64,000 nucleotides of DNA. Source: Corythucha ciliata. Taxonomy: Eukaryota; Arthropoda; Insecta; Hemiptera; Tingidae. The notes under the pieces were generated by a model, which made no database searches, had not been told where the DNA came from, and was given only the letters and a program-made list of their open reading frames with translations. This document shows positions 45,677 to 56,779 of the stretch, in pieces (the stretch's first letter is position 1; each line of letters begins with the position of its first letter). The DNA lies in NCBI GenBank assembly GCA_038030265.1, contig CM075941.1, positions 16,492,001-16,556,000 of the forward strand, in the 5' to 3' direction. The position numbers and the translations under genes are program-made.

Positions 45677-47690
45677 CTGTAGGAGGAACGTTCCTCGAGA
45701 TGAAAAACTTTTTGGGCTCAAATTTAATAATTTCTTTTGCTTTTGGCGTTAAATAGCTTTCTGTTCAACTTTATTTCCGTGAATGTTTGCACACTTCCTA
45801 ACCACGGGCATATTTCTTGAAAGACTCAACCGATTTCGAAGAAATTATTGTTGCTATAGTTAGGGCATAGATGGGCGCATTAAAATTTGGACTAAGTCAG
45901 TCCAGGGGGAGGTGATACGAGGTGCGGTTTGTACACTTCCCCCCTAACGAGGCCTGGGTCGGTGGTAGTATTAAAAATTTGAGTTAAACCAGACAAGAGG
46001 GAAAAGATACGAATTGGGGTTAAAATTTTATTTTTAAAAATCTGCTAAAATCACACACAAAATCGCTCTGGCACACTATTGTCACGCAAACTCATACTTA
46101 TGTCGCCAACCAATAAAATTATTGGGATTAATGTCCATTTTAGGGGCAGCACGAGGCAGATTCAAATGTTGAGAAAAAAGCCAACTGGGCAGCCCAGAAA
46201 AATGGAGTTTTCGGAGCAAAATAGCCAGCTGTTGACCCCTAAAACCAGATTCCAGAGCAAAATGGACAGTTTCTTGGTCAAATGCTAAAATTAGAGTAGT
46301 ATGGAGTAGTAAGTGCATAGAACCCTTAAGTTCAACTCTGGCTGGAAAAACGCCAGAAAAATTATCGATAATATCCTGTTTTTTCAGGTTTCAGAGCCGC
46401 AAGTTTCGTGCGAAAAAAAGTGAGTTTTGTAAAATAAGTAATTACCATTTTTAGCTGTACAAAATTATTGTTCATTGTCGACAAACATGGATTTTTGGGG
46501 AGGGGGATGTCACAACACGGAGTACACTAGTTGATTGGGTGAATTTCGCTTGAAAATTGTCGCTCTTTCAAGAATGCTTGTTTATGCGGGGAGTCACAGT
46601 CCCGTCTCGTGTGTGTCTATCAATTATGTTTCCCATGGGAATCTTAAAAAATAGGAAAACTCCCTTAAAAATCTCAAAACATTGCGTTGAATGAATTAGC
46701 TTCTTTTCTTTTATGTTTTGATCGTAAAAAATCGCCGTTTTTTGTTTTTTTTTGTCCAGTTGCATCCCTATAAGTGTGAAATTTTATAGGAGACGATTCC
46801 AAGAAGGAGGAAGGACCTTGGCATTTCCATGCCAAAAAGGAAGTTCATTTGTTAACTCTCTCACCCCCCTCCCTCCCGCCACCTGAAAACAAAATTATAA
46901 TTTTGCTCGGTTTAGGAACAGGTTGATATTTCTTCTTTAATTTCCTCGTTCAAGAAAACAGCTTGAAAGGTGTCGGGGCCACGGGCTCCCAATTAAAAAC
47001 TAACACTGACGTTACACCTATACCCAACAAGCATTATCGCGACATAAAAACAACAGAATAATGACATGTATCGCTTGATCAAACTAACGTTGTTTTTGTC
47101 AAGTTTGAAAAATTCCAGAACCAAACAAACCCCCCTCTGAAAGATCGTAAAATAAACGAAAACTCTACTGAAAAAGAGGGCAAGGGTGAAACATAGATTA
47201 CTGAAAAAGTAACGCATCGTGCACATTCCTGTTTGGAACTTCATTCAAATAGGACTTACCATTTTAGTGGAATGGCCTATACACATTATATCCGAAATGA
47301 TCCGATTGGCACATAATTTCCCAGATGGGGAATTTCTAAAGGTAACAAACCGCGCAAAAATTTAGAACTAATTTAATTTCCAAGCTCAGGTGGTTAGTAG
47401 AAAAAAAAGCTAATAAAAAAATTAATTGAGAAAAATGACGATGATGAAGGAATTGGCACACTAGAATACAAATGAATTAAACTGCGATTAAAAGAAAGAA
47501 AAAGTTTTGGCACACGCGTTATGCAGAGTAAAATTAATTTTTGATTTGATAACGTAAACGTTTAAATCCCGTTCCGGTTCAAAATTGGACAAAACACTCT
47601 CCCACTATCTTTCACCGCGGCACGCCGAACAAGCACTGAAACTTTAAAAACACATTTTATGCGGCGCGGCGTTTCACTCCCCGCTGCACC

Positions 47691-47720
47691 GCACGCCCGC
47701 GCATCAATCCGCGGGCGTGC
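47691..47720. repeat. GC-rich perfect stem-loop
   Basis: GCACGCCCGCG (47691-47701) pairs perfectly with CGCGGGCGTGC (47710-47720) around an 8-nt loop. It lies in a local GC-rich patch (47640-47770) in otherwise AT-rich DNA. Confidence 0.75.
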
Positions 47721-47721
47721 T

Positions 47722-48187
47722 TCACCTTTCTCGTTCGAGAAGGAAGGAGAAGCCCACCTTAGAGGTGGACCCCGGCTCTCTGATGGTTGAGGACTTGAGA
47801 TTTGAGGTTGGGTACACTTGAATCAAAGGGGAAATAGCGCCAAATTTTTTGTTAATAAAAAAAATCACTGTGATCAGCATTGATCCACCAATGTTATAAT
47901 TTATTTGTACCTCAATGATAGTAGTGAGGACTAGAAGGGGATTATACCTAATATCATTATCTTCCATGAATTGGAGTGCCCCAGAAAGGCGTCTTCGTTT
48001 ACGCAACTCGAATTTTTACGGAGCCTCTCTTACACCTTCCCACAGCCCTATATACAGTAACAAGAAAATGTTCGATAAGGGCGTAAGAACAAAGGATTCT
48101 CTCTCTTCAATGTCGCATTGGACACGGAGGGATGATCTCACTTCTTACCCATCTCGTAAGGAAAACTTAATAGAGCGATTCCTATAA
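47722..48187. other. Protein-like island, strand unclear
   Basis: Both strands hold protein-like open segments. On plus, an L-E-V-D-P-G-S-L-M-V-E-D-L-R-F-E-V-G stretch (about 47760-47810) ends near a possible donor GTACAC, and a separate frame (47915-48187) is Ser/Arg-rich and stops at TAA. On minus, 47722-48006 is open with a hydrophobic middle. Intron-sized gaps exist on plus (a 66-nt GT-AG pair), but no consistent gene model emerges. Confidence 0.2.
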
Positions 48188-49028
48188 CTTCTAACACCTA
48201 CCCCTTCCCTACACCACAGGTCGGTTTTTACCAAGTGACGAGACGAGGCGATCCCAAATCAACTCAACCGGGGTGGAATGAAGAAGAGGGAGGGAAATAA
48301 AAATCGTTCGTGCGGGACCGTTTTGAAGCGGGAATTTAACACAGATCAATGAGATGAGCTCCAGCATTTTTTAAACTCATTCATTCCCTCACCTTACGGG
48401 ATTAGCTTCGTGAGTTTTTTTTTTTTTTTTCCATGGTGGGAATAAGGGAGATGGTGATGGCGGAGAGAGGAAGTTGTACAATCGTGCAGCTGTAGAAAAA
48501 CCCGAGGAAATAATATTTTTATCATTCTGGGGGCCCCCTTCCCAAAGAAAATTCTCCTCCACGAAGAAGAAAAACTTTCTTTTTAGATAAAGACTTCTAC
48601 GCACGCGAAAGATGGAACAACTAACCACACGAAATACACGAAAATCCCATCGGAGAACATACGGCCGGACACACACGGCAGTATTCCCTTGTAATAAGTT
48701 CCAGAGGTCCAGTGAAAGGAAAATCGCTTTTGATTCCATTGTATTGTCGGCCCCTGGATCACGACCCTTCGTGACAATTCACCCCTTATCTAAAGGCTCC
48801 ACCGATAAGGCCATAGAAAGTTTTTTTTTATGATTATTAAACGTAATTGCTGTACGAAGGGATAGTTCCCCTTCGCCTTTCTCAATTTTTTCTTCTATTT
48901 CGTTCTAATCAATCACAATGAGGAGACGAACTTCTTTTTCTATGTATATTCCTGAAAGAGACTCGAAACTTTATTGTTTCCTGGAAAACAAAAAAAAATA
49001 ATCACGGGCATAAAACCACCGCTATAGC

Positions 49029-50780
49029 CAGGGCCAGATCTAGGGGGGCTAGGCGGTGCATTTGCCCCCCTCATTCATGTTCATTTTAATTCAATGAGGC
49101 GCCAAAATTCAGGGGGCACCAAAAAAAGGTAAATATGTTACCCAAGAAATAAGAAAAAAATAAAAAGAAAGAAGAAAAAAAAGTGTCATTTTTCAACTAA
49201 AATTAGGGAAAAAGTGGTACGTTTATTCTCTACAGAAAAATGAAGTAAGAACAATCTTGTACCCATGAGGGAAGAAAAATCTCGGCTTTACCATCTTTTT
49301 TGCGCTCACCCTTGGCCTAGAGAAGAGAGCCTCAAACTTCCCCTGTTACACTCACCAACTAAATGCCGGCCGGCGCTACGATTACCCATCAACTTAGCTA
49401 GTTCAGCTTCCTTGTTCGTGGTAGGCGTTTGAATTTTCGACTCTTTTGGTTCTAACGACTCTACTTGTAGTATCTCACGATAGTTCTCAGAAAATAAGTT
49501 AAAGAACATTACTTTTCCTTTAAAATGAGCCCTTTTTGATCATTTTAGACCAATGTAACCACAAGTTACAGCCGTATGAACCGACCAAGTTTTGTTCATT
49601 TTTAACAAATCCAACTACAAAACGGTAGAAATAACGGGGTTTATGCACTGAGAGAAAAAACGGGGTGTTTTCGGCTGCAAAACGCAACCGAACTTCGGAC
49701 CTATTGCAACAGGATCGAACTAGGATGCCCGAGAGCCGAAGTTTTTTCGGCAGTTCTGCTGATAAAGTAGAAAACGCGTTCATCCTCTTAGCAGGTCAAG
49801 TTCGTCAGCTATTCAACCTAAGCTTTTCCGTTCCGCAGCCGTATATCGGCTGTTCTCCAACCGGAACCTGAAGGAGGTATTCGGCACTACTTTAGCCGAA
49901 AATTGTTTGTATCTCAGTCGAAGCTCAACTGCTCGCCAATCGTTGACGGCTGCAGTTTTACTGTTGACGCTCGGTGATTTATTGCCCCGGAAAGAATCGC
50001 TAGGCCAAACTAGACCAACTTTGAAACAGCATTTCCATTTCAAGGATGATAAATTTAACCAAAAAGTCACCGGGCATTAACGCTGAAACATTGCAACAGC
50101 CAGCGGCCTGTAACTTGAAATTGGACGGATTAATGAAAATATTTAATGAAATTTGTAAAATTTTATCTTTTCATAAGTAGAAGAAAATTAACTAGAACCA
50201 ATATAAGCACATTAAAGTGACATTATTTGATTAGGTGCCATTACAGTTTTGGGGCGTTATTAGATGAATAAACCTTGTGATGAGCCTTGTGTATTCTTTG
50301 CAGTGAATCTTTGCAGCCGAGTTGTCGGACGTCGGGCGGTGTTATTTATGGTTGCATGGTATTTGAATTCTACTGTCCCTCTGTTTAACTCGCCTACAGG
50401 GCAGACGAAAATATTCTTCGGCTGCAATTTGTTCTTCTCAGTGTGAGTAGTAAAAAACCCAGCTAAACGTTCAAGCTTGATCTCGCTACATTTCCGCAAA
50501 ACTGGAGTGAAAACGCAACGGAACCAAAGCGGGCAATCCCAACAGGCCCATTAGAAGTTTGGTGTTGGTCAATGTCCGTTAACCGGCCCGCAACGGAAGG
50601 GCAAAAGCGGACAATGTAAACTTACACTAAGGGTAAGTTTGCACTGTTCGCTGTAGTAGAATGTAGTATGGGTGGGGGAGGGGAAGATATAAAAATGAGG
50701 GACGCCAAAAACAGGGCATAAAAAAGGGGCGCCAAAAATTAGGGCGGCCTCCCCTCGAAAATAACGTAGATCCGAGCCTG
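49029..50780. mobile_element. 1.75-kb hAT-like non-autonomous element
   Basis: Ends are CAGGGCCAGATCTAG and, inverted, CAGGCTCGGATCTAC (11 of 15 match). Flanks GCTATAGC (49021-49028) and ACTATAGC (50781-50788) form an 8-bp duplication with one mismatch. Related GGCGCC/AGGGGGC phrases near both ends extend the inverted similarity. Open frames inside show no hAT transposase or dimerisation motif that I can recognise, so it is taken as non-autonomous or decayed. Confidence 0.65.
50607..50651. repeat. 19-bp-arm hairpin inside the hAT-like element
   Basis: GCGGACAATGTAAACTTAC (50607-50625) and the inverted partner at 50633-50651 match at 16 of 19 positions around ACTAAGG. The arrangement looks like two outward-facing ends of another small element. 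Confidence 0.65.
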
Positions 50781-50789
50781 ACTATAGCT

Positions 50790-53700
50790 CAATAATTCTG
50801 GGAGGGGCAGCCTACTTTTTACGACAGCGAAACCTCGGGGCATATCTCGCGCACAGATTGACAATATTTATGAAATGGGCTTCTTGACTTTCTTCATAGG
50901 TTAATGGCTCTCAAGCGCACGACAATTTCCTATCAAGGGGATCGTGCCGGTAAGATGATGAAAGGGGAGGAGGTAGTACTTTCTTTTGAAAATTTTCAAT
51001 TTGTATACTGGTTTAAATCATTTAAGTGACCCTGCATATAGAAAACGCGATGACTCTCTGTTCTTGTTAACTTTTTTCGAGCGTTAAGCCGTCAATAAAC
51101 CCCTAAAATAGTCCATTTTCTTCCCCTTTTCCACCCCTTCTATTAGTAAAATGTTCAAACAAATGACTCGACTCAGTTTGTGAGGTCTTTCTCAATAAGA
51201 TCCGCTCACTTGAACTCTTGAGCTCTGCCTCCCTGCTTGAGTAATTTGTCAGTTGTACCCTCGCCTCACGTTGTATATCGAGGCAAACCCTGGTCTTGTT
51301 AAACTTGGTGCCCGAAGTTAAATGTTGTGGAAAAAGTTTGCACGATTTACCATCGTTTTTTTTTTTTAAATAATGATAGAAGACAAATTATCCTTTCAAT
51401 TTTGAAAGATGCCGCCCGTCTACACTCGGTCGGTTTTCTTCAATCCTTAAATTGATTTGTTTCCGAAGAGATAATTCTATACGCACACGAGTTAAGTAGG
51501 AGCCCCCCACCACCACCATTGTTGGCTCTTATCGATTACTGTTCGTCTATGCGTAAGAGTTGCAAAGTGATGAAGTAGTATTGACACCCAGGAAATAGGT
51601 CCTTTAGGAAGAACCAACTACGCGATTTACTGAGCAAAATCAATAGATTGGTGAATTATGGGTAAACAGTAATCGTGAAAAAATATTTTCACTGCCTTTG
51701 GTCCTCTTCCCCTCCTCCTGACTCTGGTATATAAAAAAAAATGAAACGGGATGAGGTTAACTCTTTCAAAATAATTAATTTTCTTGGTTTGGAGCTACGA
51801 GGGCGCTCAAATTAAGTGTCCCGGGAACGGTGTAAGCGAGGGGGTGACGGTGGACTGTCGAGGTTGGGTATGAGGTCAGAGTGCCATCTGCCGGTGTCAG
51901 GCCTTTCACTTCGGTTGAAAAAACGAATTATTAATGGAACTAATTTTGAAATTATTATTTTATATATTTATTTATGCTATTTACCTTACCATGTTAAAGG
52001 GAATGAGTTACCCAAGCGGGTAACTACAACGCGGGATACTAGGTTTTAGGGAGGAAACTCCCTCCCCACTGATATAGGCACTTCTCACGTTCTAAAATTT
52101 AGCAATTATTTAGGACGGCACGGCCTTCCAATTTCTTCAAAATTTATTTTCTTTTGTTGGCACTTACCAAGGTTAGGGAATTTACGCCCCCTTGTGTTGT
52201 TTGCAGTCAAGTATCCCCCCCCCCTCGCTGCCGAAGCGATGGCGAGTCTCGCTGGACAGAACACTCCTCGTGCACATGGAGTCCCAAAAGGCTGAACCTC
52301 ACACTGTGAAAGCCTGTAGTCTCATATTGTCGTCCCCACATAGCTGACTCAAAGGGGATTCTGTGGTGGTCCCATTGGCGGTGTAGTTGATGTCATGAGA
52401 AAAAAAAGAACTGGCAGAAGCCTGCAATCAGGATCACACCACTGTCCTAAGATCCTTGGTTAACGCGAGGTAGGAATTGATTGTAACTGTAAGCCACTTG
52501 GAATTGTGGTCTCTTGGGACTTTCTAGGCTCGGCAACTAGTAATTTAGCCCCTCAAATCGTCCTCCCCCCCCCCGCCATCCGAAGAGATTCGACTCAAAA
52601 TTTTTAATTGTTAGGCCAGTATACATATAGCTATTCAACCAGTAAACTATCAATTTATCTTAAAAATCAGAATTTTTGTTCCACGAACCTGGTAATTGTA
52701 GACTTAAATAAACCAACTATGTATGAGAAACTTGGGTCATAGGCTTGGGTTGACCAGGGTTTAAAGTTCTATTTAGCCTTTACAACGGAACTTCCCTGCG
52801 CCTGAGTCACGACCGTATTATACGTCAATCAGAATTGAGTGTTCTGTCCACAACAGAGTTTAAACCCTTAGCAAATCGGCGGCCCTTGGAAGGTTAATTT
52901 CAGGTAAAATCCTGGAATGGTCAATGGAGCCGTTAAGCCCCCCCTCCCATCGGGCATTCGGTCCTGATAAGATTCAAGAGTCAACTAACGTAATCTAATT
53001 TATTTTATTTCAGGGAGTGAAATTTCTAGTTTTCGGGTTGAAAATCCGCTTATTTTAGTCCAATTTACTGTCTCGTGTCCAAACAGCAATTTGGCGTGAG
53101 CGTTCAATTACCTTCAAATAGACCTTGAAAATCGGTTTCTTAGGGGCTTAAATGAAAGTTTCGGGCATAAAATCTTGATTTTAAAACTAGATGCCTTGTA
53201 TTGGTACCCAATGGTCAGTTTTCTCGACACAAATTTGATAATGTCATAAAGCAGAGCACGCACTATGTGCAGGATGACAGCTTTTCGTTCGAAAATCATA
53301 CTTCGGGGGATTAATTAATTATTACTGTCCTGGCTTAACAGCAGATTCGAAACCAGAGAGACCAAGGGTGGCCAAGGGTGACCAAGGGGGGAGTCCTACA
53401 CGCGTGAAATAGACGTCACCAAATACGATCCGATTAAGTTTTTAGCGTTCCGGTCTCCCGAGGGTCATTGTGATGTCTCACCTGGGATCCACTACCCATT
53501 CACTAGTTTTACTAGATATCCCGAATCCCTTTCCCCTTAATTGCGAATATTTCCGGCTTGAGGTACTATACTATTGTTTATGGTTGTGAAGAAAATTTAT
53601 CGGTTGATATTTTCAACAGATTTTTTAGTGGGACAAAACTACTTTGAAAGAAGTAAAAAGCTTGAAAAATGCACGCCGGAAGTTGAACGGTACGAGGGAC

Positions 53701-54420
53701 GGGGGCAAGCTGTGTAGTTATCAATTGACAAATAGTAAAAATAAGAAAATGAAAAAGTCATTAATACCAGAAAAATTACAAATTTTTAACTTTAAGGGGG
53801 TAACGAGAGAAAGAATGAGGATGCCCGCAAGACTATGTAAAAAATCCTGGAAAGGAGGTGCTAGCTCGCCCAAACGGAACTTCTGGGAACTATTCCACTT
53901 TCTCAACTGGGATAAATAATTATTGTTTTTATTTCTTTTTTTGCCCACATTTCCATTTTATTGCCCTTTAAATAAACGGAAGAAAGAAACAGGAATTTCT
54001 CCACGCACGCAGCCAGGACGGAGTAAGCCCTTTTCGCTTTTATTAGTTTTTTGATAGTTTGTTTCCATCTATTTTTGTTTAAAGGTGGAACATCAATTTC
54101 TCATTTATGAAATCAGTCTGTAAAACGCCTGTAGGAATGCACATTTGCATCAGACACCCAAAACACAATCTGCAAATGCCAGTATTTTTCTAAAAACTAG
54201 CAATTCATTCAGGAAACGGTCAATGTCGCCGTCCAAATTGCCTACATCGGCATTAAAAACTGAACAGTTTGCACTCAAAAAATAAAAATCTTGAAATTCT
54301 GCTCGAGAAATAGACTTTCGCGCCAAAAAACGACGATTTTTTCATTGAAAAGTGATTGTAACCTAGCAATTTCGCCCCCTGAGACAACAAACCACTCAAA
54401 AAACTTTTAATTAGGCCCAA
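50790..54420. other. Intergenic, no supported gene
   Basis: AT-rich DNA with C runs at 52216 and 52566, and a short GGTGGCCAAGGGTGACCAAGG tandem near 53366. From 52.6 to 53.3 kb and 54.1 to 54.4 kb loose repeat phrases (AAACTGACxx type) recur. Confidence 0.4.
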
Positions 54421-54432
54421 GTTATAAATGAG

Positions 54433-56768
54433 CAGTGGCGTAGGTAGGATTTTGTCCTAGGGGGGGGGGGATTAGATTGAAATCTCGTTAGACGGAGGGG
54501 TCAAGGGCAGGGGGGGCTAATTTTACATTTTAGCCATCATTTCACCCAGCCTGCACACACTGAATTTACCGGACATCTTTGCTGGCCCCATCATAGCCTT
54601 GCCCGCGAACAATTCACCCCGACATTCTTGTATTTTCTTTTCGATAAGTCTCTGCATAAACAAGAAATATAATTTTTACTTAGCCTTTTCATTTATTTTA
54701 GCCACCAATTACACTATTTCACCTTTTCTAACCCCCAATTTAGCGCTTATGTCCAGTTTAATCCGCGAACTTATCAATTTTAGCTATGAATGAATTACGG
54801 CCACGTGTATCGTTATCCTCAATTTCAGTTGAGGATTAGCGGTTTTGCCCCTCTTCCCTCCCATTGCCATGAATTTGCGCATTTTCTCAACTTTATAGCA
54901 ACAAAGTAGCGTTTTTATCCCGTGAGAGACGTTCTTAATTTTCAACGAGTATTGGCGTTTTCCTTGATTTTAGCAGCAAATAAGCCATTTTTTCAATTTT
55001 TTTAGGGGGATTAGCACGCGAGCGATTTAGCATGAGCGATTTTTCTCAGTTTTACCCGAAAATTAGCGGGGGTTTCACCCATTGCCATAAATTGGCACTT
55101 TTTCTCCATTTATGCCTCAAAAGTTGCCTTCAGAAGCTGCATATGGCGTATAATTGAGTTGCGACGCAAATTAGAGTTTTTCTCAATTTTAGCTGTGAAT
55201 TAACGCTTTCTCTTAATTTTAGCTGCGTAGTAGCGTTTTAAACCTGTGAATTAGCGAATTTTCTCAATTTCAGTCACGAATTGGCGTTTTGCGTTATTTT
55301 AGCTGTAAATTGGCGAATTTTTCCATTATTAGAAGTAAATTAGCACTTTTTCTAAATTTAGGCTTAAAATATCCTTTAAAATCTCTTAATTTTGGCCTGA
55401 TTAATTATTCATTTTTTAAATATTACCCGCAAATTAGCGGGGTTTTCACATTTTAGCAATTCATTAGCAATTTTATGTTACTCATATGTATAGATTATTG
55501 TCTCTACTCAGCTCTAGCCCGTGAATCAGCGTTGTTTTTACTTATAGCCGTGCACGAATTTGCCGTTTTTCTGAATTTTAGCCACAAATTTGCCTTCAGA
55601 AGGCGCGTATTTAAATTAGAAATTTCACCACACTTTATCCGAGAATCAGTTACGTTCATCAATTTTAGGAGCGAATTGGTGCATTTTCTGAATTTTAGCA
55701 GCGTAGTAGCGTTCCCAACCTGTGTGCATTACCGAATTTTCTGAATTTTTGCTAAGAATTGGCGTTTTCCTCGGGCGCGCTAATTAGTGAATTTTTCTTG
55801 TTGATTTTCTTCATTTGTATCCGCGAATTAACGTTTTTCCTAAACTTTATATCCGCAAATTGCAAATTAGTGATTTTTCCCAATTTCAGCTGTGAAATAG
55901 CGTTTTCTGCTAATTTTGCGGCGAATTAGCATCTATTCCCTTTTTTATATGCGAATGGGCGATTTTTCTTGCAATTTCAGTTGTGAATTTCCTATTTTTG
56001 CCCAATTTTAACCTGAAAGCGTTATCTCAATATTCAACCGCGGGGTTGGTCCAAAAACAACACTTTTGCGTTGATTTCCACAATTTATTCGTGGAATGGA
56101 CTCCATGCACCGCGAATCAGCGATTTTGTCTCAATTTTAGTCCACGAACCGGCGCTTTTTCGCAGTTATAGTCACGAGTATTAGAGATTTTTTTCAAATT
56201 TATGCCGCAACAGCAAGTTGAAAATTGCCTATTATCACTTTACTGGGCTTTAGGATCTAACGAAACTGGGGACACGGTGTATTTTCTCTTTTTAGTCGCG
56301 AATTTCCTTCAAGATAGCACAAATTTTCTTAATTTGAGCTTTCGGGGGCTCAATCGAATATTCAGCCCAAAGTCTTTGCTGATATCACTTTACAACGTTA
56401 TATTCTCCAGGTTGAATAGACTGAAATTCGTAGAAAGTAAACAAATCGCTGTACAATTGTCCGACCTCTTCACATACCTACATCCATCGATAACCTACAA
56501 ATCCGTATTTAAGCTTTTCGGGGGGCCCGGGGCGGTCCGCCCTGCTCGCTCCCACCACGGTAAGCTACTGCGTGGGGTCTGAAGTCCAAGGAAGCAGCTG
56601 GACGCTCACGGACCTTTTCGGACTGCTTGAAGTCGAGAAAATCTGCTAAATGTTACTTCATCGAGAAACGCTCTTTAGAGCGTTGGTACTAGTGCCCCTT
56701 CGTTCGTATACTTGTAGCTCTGGGGGGGGGGGATATATCCCCCATATCCCTCCCTACCTACGCCCCTG
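54433..56768. mobile_element. 2.3-kb hAT-like element filled with ~30-bp repeats
   Basis: Termini are CAGTGGCGTAGGTAGG and, inverted, CAGGGGCGTAGGTAGG (15 of 16 match), each followed inward by a G homopolymer (54461 and, inverted, none; a G run lies at 56721). Flanks TAAATGAG (54425-54432) and TAAACGAG (56769-56776) are an 8-bp duplication with one mismatch. From about 54.53 to 56.35 kb the interior is a diverged array of TTTTAGCxGCGAATTAGCGTTTTTCTC units, about 30 bp each. The last ~250 bp are GC-rich and unrelated to the array. There is no coding capacity; movement would need a transposase elsewhere. Confidence 0.72.
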
Positions 56769-56779
56769 TAAACGAGTGT

